This document shows, one piece after another, positions 43,516 to 54,500 of a DNA stretch of 64,000 bases. Source of the DNA: Rheum nobile. Its lineage: Eukaryota; Streptophyta; Magnoliopsida; Caryophyllales; Polygonaceae. The stretch is from positions 62,001-126,000 of the forward strand of contig WOAB01000162.1 of the NCBI GenBank assembly GCA_027886185.1, written 5' to 3'. The translations under genes and the position numbers were made by a program. The notes beneath the pieces were generated by a model. The model had not been told where the DNA came from, searched no databases, and was given only the letters and a program-made list of their open reading frames with translations. The first letter of the stretch is position 1. Each line of letters opens with the position of its first letter.

Positions 43516-45069
43516 ATGTTTGAATGCTTCAAAAACACCTCCAAGCACCATAATGATGCGGATGTTCCACTCTTGCACCCCATCAACGCATCCCCGAGTC
43601 GAGCCCGGCCCGACCCGAACGACAAAGCAACCGCCACAGCTCTGTCCCTAGCCGCGATCAGGGATGAAGGGAAGGCCATCCTGACCATCTCCTTCCCCAT
43701 GGTCCTCACCGGCCTCCTCGTCTACTCCCGCTCGCTCGTCTCCCTCCTCTTCCTGGGCCGCCTGGGGGAGCTCCCCCTGGCCGCCGGCTCCCTGGCCGTG
43801 GGCTTCGCCAACATCACCGGCTACTCCGTCCTCTCGGGCCTCGCCATGGGCATGGAGCCCATCTGCGGCCAGGCCCACGGCGCAGGCTCCCACTCCCTCC
43901 TCCCCCTCGCCCTCAAGAGGACCGTCCTCCTCCTCGCCCTCGCCTGCGTCCCCGTCTCCCTCCTGTGGGCCCACATGGAGAGGATCCTGGTCCTCTGCGG
44001 GCAGGACCGGGCTCTGGCCCGTGAGGCCCAGCTGTTCCTCCTCTTCTCCCTCCCCGACCTGCTGGCCCAGTGCCTCCTCCACCCCCTCAGGATCTTCCTC
44101 CGGGCCCAGTCCCTCACCCTCCCCTTGGCCTGCTGCGCCGCCTTCTCCACGCTCCTCCACGCGCCCCTCAACTACGCCCTCGTCACCCTCCTCGGCCTCG
44201 GAGTCCGCGGCGTAGCCCTGGGCTCCGTTTTCACTAATTTCAACTTCGTCCTCGCCCTCCTTGTCTACGTGGCTGCCTCCGGCGTCTACGCCCACAGCTG
44301 CGGGCCCAAGGACGCCCACCCTACGGACGAGCTTCTCTCTCTGCGAGGCTTCAAGTCGTTGTTGTCGCTTGCAATACCCAGTTGCGTGTCGGTCTGCCTC
44401 GAGTGGTGGTGGTACGAGATCATGATCCTCCTCTGCGGCCTCCTCTCGAGCCCCACCACAACCGTCGCGTCCATGGGGATCCTCATCCAAACCACGGCGC
44501 TGATCTATATCTTCCCGTCATCGTTGAGCGTGGGAGTCTCGACCCGAGTGGGAAACCTCCTGGGCGCCGGCAAGCACGAGGCCGCAAAGCGCTCCGCCAC
44601 CGTCGGCCTTGCGATGGGATTCCTCCTGGGCGTCGCCGCCCTCCAGTTCGCGGTGGGGGTGAGGCACGGCTGGGCGAAGATGTTCACTGGGGAGAAGGAC
44701 ATAATTGCCCTCACGAGCGCGGTGTTGCCCATCATCGGGCTGTGCGAGCTGGGGAACTGCCCTCAGACCACCGGGTGCGGGGTGCTGAGGGGCACGGCCA
44801 GGCCCAAGGTGGGCGCCAACATCAATCTAGGATGCTTCTACTGCGTGGGGATGCCAGTGGCGGTGTGGTTAGGGTTTTACGGGGCATGGGATTTCGAGGG
44901 GCTCTGGCTCGGGCTGCTCGCCGCCCAGGCCTCCTGTGTCGCTGCAATGCTGTGGGTCATTGCCCGGACCGACTGGCCCGCCGAGGCCCAAAGGTCCAGG
45001 GAGCTCACGGGTCATTCTTCTGCTGATGTGGAGAGGCCTGTGGCCGTAGATCAGGATGATCCACAATAG
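43516..45069 (+). CDS. MATE efflux transporter, DETOXIFICATION 48-51-like
   Basis: The protein has 517 residues in one intact, intronless frame, the usual length for plant MATE carriers, with two six-helix bundles. Visible motifs: SLLFLGRLGELPLAAGSLA (75-93), MEPICGQAHGAG (113-124), CLEWWWYEIMILLCG (294-308), VSTRVGNLLGAGK (341-353) and CPQTTGCGVLRGTA (415-428). These place it in the intronless DTX48-51 branch (known members influence hormone-related growth or export small molecules), but substrate cannot be read from sequence. MATE proteins export organic compounds using H+ or Na+ gradients, in plants at endomembranes or the plasma membrane. I chose Met at 43516 over 43393 because the longer start overlaps the TATA box and adds an unrelated AT-rich N-terminus. 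Coding GC is far higher than the flanks. No neighbouring pathway genes are visible. Confidence 0.95.
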   Translation: MFECFKNTSKHHNDADVPLLHPINASPSRARPDPNDKATATALSLAAIRDEGKAILTISFPMVLTGLLVYSRSLVSLLFLGRLGELPLAAGSLAVGFANITGYSVLSGLAMGMEPICGQAHGAGSHSLLPLALKRTVLLLALACVPVSLLWAHMERILVLCGQDRALAREAQLFLLFSLPDLLAQCLLHPLRIFLRAQSLTLPLACCAAFSTLLHAPLNYALVTLLGLGVRGVALGSVFTNFNFVLALLVYVAASGVYAHSCGPKDAHPTDELLSLRGFKSLLSLAIPSCVSVCLEWWWYEIMILLCGLLSSPTTTVASMGILIQTTALIYIFPSSLSVGVSTRVGNLLGAGKHEAAKRSATVGLAMGFLLGVAALQFAVGVRHGWAKMFTGEKDIIALTSAVLPIIGLCELGNCPQTTGCGVLRGTARPKVGANINLGCFYCVGMPVAVWLGFYGAWDFEGLWLGLLAAQASCVAAMLWVIARTDWPAEAQRSRELTGHSSADVERPVAVDQDDPQ

Positions 45070-45995
45070 TACGTCTTCTCCACAATATAGTATATATATA
45101 TGCAGATGATAGACATTATAATATAATGTCTAAGAGATGCATGTTCATGCATTCTTTTTGTGGTATACGTATATATAGACTATATATAGTTGTGTGAAGG
45201 AATTAGCGAGGAAGCATAGCATATATACATATATAGGGCCAGTATGCCATAAATTACATGCAATGATGCAAATATATATGTTTGGGCAAAATATAGTATT
45301 GACAACAACTAATTATCTCTTATATTGGCTCATTTGTGCATTAACAATACAACTATAGAAGTACATATCGAGTGGACATCAATATATACATATACATTTT
45401 AGTTCAAGCTAACAATAAAAATTCTGAATTGAAAAGTATTGGGACGTGTATAATAATCTGGATACACTTATATATATAGTTAGAAACATCACACGATATA
45501 CATAGTATTTTTTTGTTCATATAAGGCAATCAGATCATTACAACAGGGAACGAGAATCGAACCCGTGTTCACGTTATAGTATCAACTAGTTTAATTCTCG
45601 TGCCCTACACGAATTTGTTTATTACGGAATTTATTTATCGAATTATTATTTAGATGTTTAAAAAAGTAAATTATATCTTCAAAGTATTTATGGAAGAAAA
45701 TTATGCGATTTATTTGATCCATTCATAATCTATGTAAGAAAAAAAAAATTAAGATTTTGATTCACTCCATTTTCAAAAGTCACGGTCTATGTATAGTATA
45801 TTAGGAAATGATCAAATATTTGTTATATATTTTCATATTTTAAAAGGTAAAAATTATATTTTCAAAATATTTATGGAAAAAAGTAGATCAAAATAATTGG
45901 GGAGCGTGTGCAAATCCGGCTATTATAGATAGTAATTTTATTTTGTTTGATTTTATTAGTTTTTTGACATATCTACCGAAAAAATATGAGGGTGA

Positions 45996-46067
45996 CACGT
46001 GGCAAATTAAATACAGAGGCGTCACGTGGCAACATAAATTTCGGAATCATTCTACGGGCGCCACGTG
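45996..46067. promoter_or_regulatory. Cluster of three G-boxes (CACGTG)
   Basis: CACGTG occurs at 45996, 46023 and 46062, each as (G/C)ACACGTGGC-like or TCACGTGGC-like context, within 72 bp. Such ACGTGGC sites bind bZIP/bHLH factors in plants. The site is about 0.95 kb downstream of the MATE stop and has no gene start nearby, so a regulatory role is only possible. Confidence 0.4.
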
Positions 46068-46145
46068 GCGCAGTCAGTATTCTGCTTTAGTAATTATATA
46101 GTAGATTCTATCGCTTGTAGGATAAGTACCATGTACAAGCATAAT

Positions 46146-46345
46146 GTCATATTATATTATTTTATGGAGTGTCATTTTTAACTGAAAGAGGAGTAATGAG
46201 ATATATTTATTTTCATCAAAAGTTAAAATATTATGCAAATGTGAGGTCATATTATATTATTTTATGGAGTGTCATTTTTAACTGAAAGAGGAGTAATGAG
46301 ATATATTTATTTTCATCAAAAGTTAAAATATTATGCAAATGTGAG
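46146..46345. repeat. 100-bp perfect tandem duplication
   Basis: Units 46146-46245 and 46246-46345 appear identical base for base (GTCATATTATATTATTTT... to ...GCAAATGTGAG). Either a very recent duplication or an assembly artefact. Confidence 0.92.
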
Positions 46346-47099
46346 GTTATTTGTTTCACTTTAGAATTATGCATACGTATTGTATATCATCACATATATA
46401 TTAATCTATCTATATACTATACTAAAGTCAAATTCAGCTTTCCTACGTATCATCCATTAAACTATGTCACGTATTATTTAGTCAATTATTCTTTCATTCT
46501 TCACATTTATTATTTATTTCATATTATACTTTTATTTTTTTCCACATTTCTTCCATATCAAAATTACTCTAATCTAAATTATAATATATTGATAAAAAAA
46601 ATCACTTTTTATATATATAAAACATGTTTTAAATGTCACCAAATCCTTCAGTTATATACAAGAATATATATAGATGTGGGTTCATGTAAAACGGGTTTTG
46701 TGAAAAACAAAAGTACTAATAAGGAGTGTCAGATGCGGGAAAATCAATGTCCATACTTAAAGTTGATATAGATGTGCATGAAGTGAATCACATCAGACTA
46801 TAATTATGGAAATTAGTTTCCTAAAGTCAAGAAGTTGATTGTTGATAAAAAATTAAGAAAGGAAATAATCAAATTACAGAAAATTATGTTGATTTTATAA
46901 AAGAAAATTAAAGAGGTAATTACTCATTTTATCATCTTGTCCACCTCATTCTCCATTAATATCCAATAGTGCACACATCTTCGGATTTCATAATTGAATA
47001 CTTTTGTTATCAGATACGAGTATCGTAATACATTGGTTTGAATAACTCTATTTTATTCATGTGTAACTGAGTGTTATTTTTTCATGAACATCGTCCTAT

Positions 47100-47374
47100 G
47101 TTTGTATGAATATTTCTATTTAATATGTGAACATTTTAATTTTTATAGACATGAATATCACAACTTAAATACGTGAATATGATCACTTAAAACATGAATA
47201 TCGTCACTTGATAATATGGATACCACACTCAATTACATGAATATCACCATCCAGTTACAAGAATATCATTACCCAATTTATGAATATCGATTATCACCCA
47301 ATTACATGAATATCCTTACCCAATAACATAATTACAATCACATAATTACACGAATATCACTACCAATATCGCGA
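47100..47374. repeat. Degenerate minisatellite around GAATATCAC
   Basis: Roughly 20-24 bp units of the type ATGAATATCACCACCCAATTAC repeat with drift through this stretch and resume for a few units after 49822, because a family A solo LTR is inserted inside the array. Confidence 0.75.
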
Positions 47375-47379
47375 ATATC

Positions 47380-49816
47380 TGTGATACCCCGTATTTCTGT
47401 AAGGATATTTTGGGAATTTTGGGAATTTTCCCGAACACCCGTTTTATACGTCGGATTTAATTCAGAGAGTTTAAGACATTCTGTAATGTGCTCAATCTCT
47501 GTAATATTTTTCTCAGCGAAATAATATACAGTCGACGTACTTTGGGACTTAATACTCGTTCGTGTACGATTATTTTTATCCCGGGCTAAGCCAAGCTTAT
47601 CCAAAGCCCAAACGGATAAGAGTTGACTTGGCGGTGACCGCCGCAAGTCAACTCATCGGCGCCTTCCTCGCAGCTTCGCGTTGGACAGATGTACCTAGGA
47701 AACGACGACCGTTGCCCAAAAGCGGCGACCGCCGCTTCAGGAATTCACGACGGCGACCAGGCGGCGACCAAGCGGCGACCGCCGCCCCTGTGCAGGCATA
47801 GGCTTGCCAGCTGCCGGCGATCGGTCGACGCTTCGATCTTGGCCCTCCACGTGGTTTTGTTGGCCAATCTTATCCCCTTTGAATCGGGGCTATAAATAGA
47901 GATGATTGGGGATTGGATTGAGCACAGAAACAAGCTCAAATCTCTCAAATTCATCTCGCCGGAAAATCAAGCTCTCGCCGGAGTTTTGCCACCGATCGTC
48001 GAAGCTCCTTTTTGGTGTTGTTTCCAGTTGCCAAGTGAAGCTTTGGAGGCCCTTAGAAGCTTAGAATCCAAAGCAAGGCAAAGACGAACCAAAGCGATCG
48101 ACGTCGGTAAGATTTCAGTTCTCGTAAAATTTCCCGATGTTCGTAGCGGCGCCCGCCGCCACGAACACCGGCGACCGCCGCCCTTCAGCTATTGCCATGT
48201 GTTGGCTTTGGCTTCTGTAGCCTTCGTTCGGACGTCGTTCCTTTCGATTTCTTTCGGTTCGTACTCGTCTTTGTCGAATCTAACTTAGGGTTTCTTTATA
48301 GGTCGATTCAAAGGAATCTGTGTTGCCAGATATGTCCCTGTGTCGAGCCCGGAAACTCGTCGTTAGGCTTCGTTCAAACTCTGCAGATTAAGGCAAGTGG
48401 TGGTTCGCTCTTGCTCATCGTTCCATATTTACATTAATTATCAGTTGTTTATCTGAGTAATTAATTTGGAATGATTATTGTGTTTATCTGAAAATGGTTT
48501 TATAAACTGTTTTGGAAACTGTAATAATGATATTATAATAGGTTGTATATCTGTTAGAACAACGCTATTATTTATGTTCGCCTTGAGGGCATTTATGTGG
48601 ATTTATCCCGAACTATTGTTGTGCTAGAACTGTTTAGTTAGCACTAGTGGTTAGGAACGCTATGTACCTTGTGGGGGTTTAGCTGTTTCTTTATAACTGG
48701 TACTTGGTCGATTTTCCCCAGTACTTTCTCTTTGGTCATGACCATACCCTTACTCGGGGTTGACGCACTTCGCTAGTGCCAAATCTTCTAATGTTCATCC
48801 CTTCTATATCTCTTGTGGGGAGGTCTGATATCTCTTGCGGGGAGATCCGATATCTCTCGGGTGGAGATTTAAAAGCTTATAACGTAATGCTCGTTTTGGA
48901 ATTTAATAAGATAAAGTGCCCGAGTGCACATAATTAATATATCTTTGGCGAGTAGTGCAGCTAAGTAAATAGTGCAACTAGGAAAGCTCGTCTCGACTTT
49001 TGATCAGAGTACGTTCTCTTTCCAATCTGGATTCGCTGTAAGCGGTAAGGTTGGTCGTGAACCGAAACATCTAAGTCAACTTTTAAATCACTGATGTCTG
49101 ATTCTTTAAACGTTCCAGATTTGTCACATTTCCTTAAAGAATCACTTCCATTGGAGTCTTCTTTCGGATCGATTTCTGTGAAGATTCAGTCTTCCAGAAT
49201 CTTCTCTTGTGCATACCTCTTGTTGTTATTCAGTAGAAGTATGAAGGTTGATTATCGTTATCGGTTATTATTCGAGAAACGATGAGTCTAACCTAATACA
49301 ACTACTTCGAACCTTCTGCTTTGTACCCTTGCATAGTCTATTCAGTAGACTAACCAACTGCAATTGTTCTCTGCATGGTTGGCTGGTGTCATCCGTTCGA
49401 TTCGGCACATCAGATAGAGCGAAGATATGAGGAGACTAGATTGACTATGAAGACGACGGTTGTTTTTGGATGTTTTAATAATTATCTTTTAATCAGGTTG
49501 AGATCCTTGGACAGTTGATCATTACGATCACAACCCTTTTTGTAATATTTCAAGAAAGACTTCCGCTGTAACTTATTTACTCTGTTATATATTTAAAAGA
49601 CTTCCGCTGTACTTTGTTTAAACTCTGTATTTGTCCTATTCGGGATTGAGATGTAATCCTGGGACTCATGTTTTATATGAATAATATTATGATTTTGTAT
49701 CATTGTATTTCATGATTTGTATTCAAACGGTAAAGCCTGGGGTGACTTTGGTGAGGAATATCGGAGTCACTGGCGGTAATACCTTTCCATTTGGGTTCAG
49801 ATTTGGGGGTGTTACA
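47380..49816 (+). mobile_element. Solo LTR of family A with perfect TSD ATATC
   Basis: 2437 bp from TGTGATACCCCG to GGGGGTGTTACA, flanked by ATATC (47375-47379 and 49817-49821). It is the cleanest family member and defines its ends. Landmarks: GACATTCTGTAATGTGCTC (47471), GC-rich block with GACCGCCGC repeats (47630-48190), TATA box TATAAATAGA (47891), GCAAGTGGTGGTTCGCTC (48393), GGAACGCTATGTACCTTG (48652), GGTTGGCTGGTGTCATCCG (49377) and repeated GACTTCCGCTGT near 49560-49600. No coding similarity is seen, although the GC-rich leader gives overlapping open frames. Confidence 0.92.
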
Positions 49817-49821
49817 ATATC

Positions 49822-50581
49822 ACCATCTAATATCGTGAATATAATCTTTTAATCGATTTTTTTTCGAGACTTCAATTCATGCATGGCGGTTAACAATGAC
49901 GTTGTCGCTCGAATCTGGGCTCACGCGACTGCTACGGTCAGACTTTTTTATATTCTTCAATCTTCATATAAATATAAATCGTATCAAAATGAATATCAAA
50001 TAAATCAGCATGAATATTATTCAACCTTTAATGAGTATAAAACAAATCAGCGAGAATATCAATCAATGGAAACACAATGGAAAAATATATACAAATTCCA
50101 TATTATATTTGGAATAAAACATTAGACTTTGAATTCCTTTATTTACAATATTCATAATAATCTATTCCTAGTCGGATAAGGCCTTTTAGATCCAATCGGT
50201 ACAAACAAATCAGTTTAAGGAATAAGATCATGTACCGGTTCTAGTGAATTGGTATTTTACAAGCTTCAAATTCAATAAGAGACTTGGTAGATCAACTACA
50301 ACTATTTAGAATACTTTATGCCAACTGCAAGCTTCAAAATATAAGAACTACCACTGATCAAACTCGATCTATAATTTAAGCTAATGGTACATATATTGAT
50401 GGAATATTGTAAAATTCAATGAGATTCATACTTATTTGTACCTCAATCAAACTCGGTCTTATTTCTATTAATCGACAGTAGTCGATCATCATTTACTATT
50501 GTTGGAAAAAGAATAAACAACCTTCAATTAATCCATAGTAATCTGAATTTCAAGAATCTGAAAGTCAAATCCATCAAAATA
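49822..50581. other. AT-rich intergenic stretch
   Basis: Continues the GAATATCAC minisatellite for a short distance, then AT-rich sequence with no recognised gene up to the poly(A) end of the LINE. Confidence 0.6.
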
Positions 50582-52970
50582 TTTTTTTTTTGAAAAAGGT
50601 TAAATTTTATAATGCATCAAAGTAAAGAGCGGCTTAAGAAAAGCCAACAGGAAGGTTTGAGGCATACAGACGGGGGATGAATCACAAAAACTCCCACAAA
50701 GGGATTCTGACCAGCAGGAACCGTAATTACATAATTCTAAGAGTGCGAGCCAAGTCATTGACACAGAGTCAAAATGGTTCCACTTGGTGAGAGTTCCTTT
50801 GGTGACCATGTTAGTGATTTGTTTACAACATTCAATCGGAGTAGGCAGCTGGCTGGTAGGGTTGAAAATATTCTTATTGCGCATCATCCAGATAGTGTAA
50901 ACAAAGGTTGAGAAAGTCATAGAGTTAGTGTGCAATTGCAGCCCTTTCATTCAAGCATTGATGATGTGCTGCAGGCATTGGTCCATGTTGTATCCGGTGT
51001 TATCCGAGTGGAGCCAGTACATGACATGCTTTAATGTCTGGAGCGTGAAGGAGCAGCTAGTCCACATGTGAGAATTTGTTTCATCTTGTTCATGGCATAG
51101 AATACAACAAGAGTCAGAGTTTGGGATCCAGTGCTTCATCCGGTCTTTAGTGGGAAGTCGGCCATGAAGAGCAAGCCAAAATCTGAAAGAACACCTAGGG
51201 AAGTGAAGTCTCGAACTCTCAAAATAGTTTTCCAATGCCAGCTGTTAGAAGGCTTTGCAGTAATATTCCAGATGTTAGATTGAGAATGATTGAGGTGTTG
51301 ATTCACCCAATTCTGCCAAATATTACATCTTGATGTAGCAAATCCATTGGCGGGGTCGAGCTCAAAGATAGCTTTTGCCATGGAGGCCCTATTCCAAGAG
51401 AGTAGTTCTTTGAATCCAAGCCTCCTTCAATCTTGGGCTTATTAACATTGTTCCAGAAAACAAGGCTACGCTTGGAATCAATGTTTCCTGTCCAAAGGAA
51501 TGAACGCATGATGGAGTTCACTTTTTGACAAAATGGTGCTGAGGAATAACATGACCTTCGCCTAGAAATTGTTGATACCATAGAGAACAATTTGGATCAG
51601 TTTAGTTCTTCCTACATAAGAGAGATGCCTAGCAGTCCACGATCTTATTTTTGCTGTCATTTTGCTGATAAGTGGAGCAAATTCACAGTTTCGGGGTCTT
51701 TTGGAGCCAATAGGAACACCAAGGTAGATCATATGCAGACTATTCTCAGTAAAGTTTGAAGCCTACATGATAGCTGGTCTGTTTGATTCATAGTTCCCAC
51801 CAAAGTAGATATTAGTTTTCTACTGGTTTTCATTAATCCCAAAAAGAGTTCCAAATTCATCAAGAGCATGTTTAATAGAGGATACAGATACCACATTTCC
51901 TTTACAAAAAATAATCAAGTCATCGAGAAAACTCAAATGGGTGAGTTCACTAGGAAGGCATCCAGAATGAAGCCCATAGTTGCAGTTGGAGACAAGATTT
52001 TTGAGCATTCGGCTAAAGTATTCCATAGCAATTGAAAAGAGGTAAGAGGAAAGCGGATCCCCTTGCCTTAGTCCCTTTTTTGCCTGAAGAAACCCTACAA
52101 ACATCCATTAATATTCAAGGAGAATGAGGCAGTAGACAAACAATTTTTTATTCAAGAAATGAATTGCAAAGGAAATCCTAGATGGCTAAGAGTTTGCATC
52201 AAAAAGTCCCAATTAAGAGAATCAAATGCTTTATGAAAATCAACTTTAATTGCGCACCTAAAAGGAGTAGAATGCCAACCATAGTGTTTAAGAATGTCAC
52301 CACAGTTAAGAAGGTTATGCTGGATAGATCTTCCCGGGATGAATGTGCCATGGCATTCATCAATAATGTGAGGAAGCACCCGCTTCAGTCTGTTGGCAAG
52401 GACTTTTAAGATGGCACGATACATGTTAGTGTAGCACGAAATAAGTCTGGAATCTTTAGCATGAGTAGTGTTGGTCACTTTAGGAATGAGGGAAATTGCC
52501 ACGTGGTTCACTTGTCTAAGCATCTTACCAGACTGGAAAAATTCAAAGACAACACAAGTAACATCCTTGCCGATAGAGCTCCAAGCCTCTTTATAGAAGA
52601 AAGGATTGAAGCCATCCGGGCAGGGTGATTTTTTTATTTCCTATTGAGAGGAATGCATTCTTAATCTTCATAGGAGAGATTGGCATCATCAGTTCAGTAG
52701 CATGCTCAGGCAGCATAGAAGGCCCTCTTGCAAGAGGTTCAGCTTGGAAGCGAGCTAGAGGAGTAGAGGAGCCCAAAAGATTTTCAAAGAAATCAACAAA
52801 GTGTTCAACAATCTGCTTTTGATCAGTAATACGTCTACCTTGATCATCAACAATCAACCGAATAAAGTTCTGTTCTGTCTGCTTTTGATCTGATTATAAA
52901 AATATGCTGAGTTGTGGTCACTATATTTCATCCACTTCACCTTGGCAATATGGGAGGAGAGCGAGGAGAG
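50582..52970 (-). pseudogene. L1-type LINE, 3' part: reverse transcriptase and zf-RVT region
   Basis: Minus-strand coding in decayed frames: linker (KVKWMKYSDHNSAYF, about 52940), RT fingers/palm (LIPKVTNTTHAKDSRLISC, IKVDFHKAFDSLNWDFL at about 52230), RT (QAKKGLRQGDPLSSYLFSIAM, about 52080), active-site loop reading SFLDDLIIF where FADD is usual (about 51930), and the zinc-binding zf-RVT domain (LALHGRLPTKDRMKHWIP...CCILCHEQDETNSHMW, about 51170-51060). It ends in a poly(A) tract (T run at 50582-50592 on the plus strand). It copies itself by target-primed reverse transcription when active; here many stops and frameshifts make it a relic. Its 5' half lies beyond TR-GAG 3. Confidence 0.88.
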
Positions 52971-53612
52971 TGATATCTCCATGACCCGCACATTGACGAT
53001 GAAGAGGGAACAACGTGAGTGCACTCGAGGAGGGCGAAGACGACGAGTTCACGGAAGAAGAAGGAGGGCAGCAACCGCCGCCCCCTTTACGGCGACCGCC
53101 ACCCACTTTCCGGCGCCCGCCGCCCCCCCTTCCGGCGCCCGCCGCCTATGGAGAATCCGAAGACTTGCCTACGGCAAATGACGGCGACCGCCGTATTTCC
53201 CACTTTCGGTCCGCGTCAGCGATCTCCTTCCGTCGTTTGCTGAACAATTTTATTATTATTTTAATTATTGCTTTGTTGCTATATAAACCTTGAAACCCTA
53301 GTTTTTAATGTCACGTTGAATTTGAGCAGTAAAGTTGAGTACGCTCCTTCCCTTGAGTTCTAACGTCAACTCTTCGATCCCACGGATCGTCTATCCCGTA
53401 GCTCGTCGCTTCGAGCAATTCATACATCGTCTCTTCGGTGTTTCAAGATCATCTCTTTTATCTCTCCGTCATCACTTTGAACGCGTTTGAGGGTTATCTC
53501 TTTAACCCTAGGAAAGCCATCACTTTGGCTACGGAAGAGAAGGAATCGAATTCAAGCTTGAGGAATCAAAGATCTTGCGTTACAGACAACACTTCAGGGG
53601 TTGTTCGCATCA
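52971..53612 (+). repeat. TR-GAG 3 5' LTR
   Basis: Begins TGATATCTCCATGACCC and ends GTTGTTCGCATCA. It contains GC-rich GGCGACCGCC repeats; a TATATAAACC TATA box lies near 53280. It is shorter than the 3' LTR because of deletions in the GC-rich block. Confidence 0.9.
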
Positions 53613-53614
53613 AC

Positions 53615-53626
53615 TGGCATCAGAGC
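53615..53626 (+). other. TR-GAG 3 primer binding site
   Basis: TGGCATCAGAGC two bases after the LTR; one base different from the tRNA-iMet complement TGGTATCAGAGC seen in TR-GAG 2. Confidence 0.85.
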
Positions 53627-54500
53627 CTTTTCCAAGCTAAGTTTGTTCTTCTCTCTTTTGTGATTCTTGAAATTTTACCGCTTGCAAACCCTAGAATTTT
53701 TTTTTAGCCACCACCCATTACCGTTCGCCACCACCACCGATCGCCACCACCATCGTCCGCCACCACCACCACCGTCCGCCGCCGCCTATCTCACCTCAAC
53801 GACTAGCCCTAATTCCCTTAGGTTTTTGATTCCTTGTTCCCCAATCCTACCATCTACCCTCTAGCAATTTTTGTTTCCTTTGATTGCATATTTGATTTCC
53901 TTGTTCTTGTTGATCAAGTTTTGCTTCATCTTTGGATTAATTGCTAGATTAGTTGTTAAATTTTATTCCCTACTAGTTGCTTGTCTCTTCTTGCTTTTCC
54001 TACACTTGCTTGTGTGGTTCTTTCTTGCTTGATTCGCCATCATATCAGCACAAAAACAAAAACAAGGTGTGACCGTATAAACAAAACACACATACTATTC
54101 TCACCTTCCAACAAACAAAAACAGAAAGGTTTGGGAAGACGGAAGCCTCAAAAACAAAAAAATACAAAGAGTAGGCAGAGAACGCACCATACGGTCATAC
54201 TCCATCTTCTCGTCTTTCATGTCTCTATGCAAATCTTCTTGAAAAGGACAAAGAAAAATTTTCAACTCTCTTGTGATTAATTATGAGAAACTTGATTTGA
54301 TTTGCTTGCACTTGGAAATTGGTGTGTTGTTTGGGACTTGAATTGCTACTTCTTGCCTTGTTACCTTCCGTTCAAGCCTCTCCCTCCTCACGAGCAACCC
54401 AAATTAGTATGCCCCGCGGAAAATTTCTTGGGTCACTTTTGAGACAAGGACTTGGCTTGGACTTGTTCTTTTTCTTGGTGCAACTTACTTCTCGTGTTGC

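Larger units (their letters stand above)
45070..47099. other. AT-rich 3' flank and intergenic stretch
   Basis: Contains the probable MATE 3' untranslated region, a G-box cluster and a tandem duplication (listed separately). A tRNA T-arm-like string (GGGTTCGATTCTCGTTCCC on the minus strand, about 45547-45565) is present without a full cloverleaf. No other gene is seen. Confidence 0.55.

Noticed and set aside
43648..44490. 280-codon minus-strand frame rich in Glu/Gly opposite the MATE gene
   Set aside because: A composition shadow of GC-rich coding sequence on the other strand; no domain.
45541..45610. tRNA-like T-arm/B-box string on the minus strand
   Set aside because: No matching acceptor stem, D-arm or anticodon loop could be folded; perhaps a SINE relic, but unsupported.
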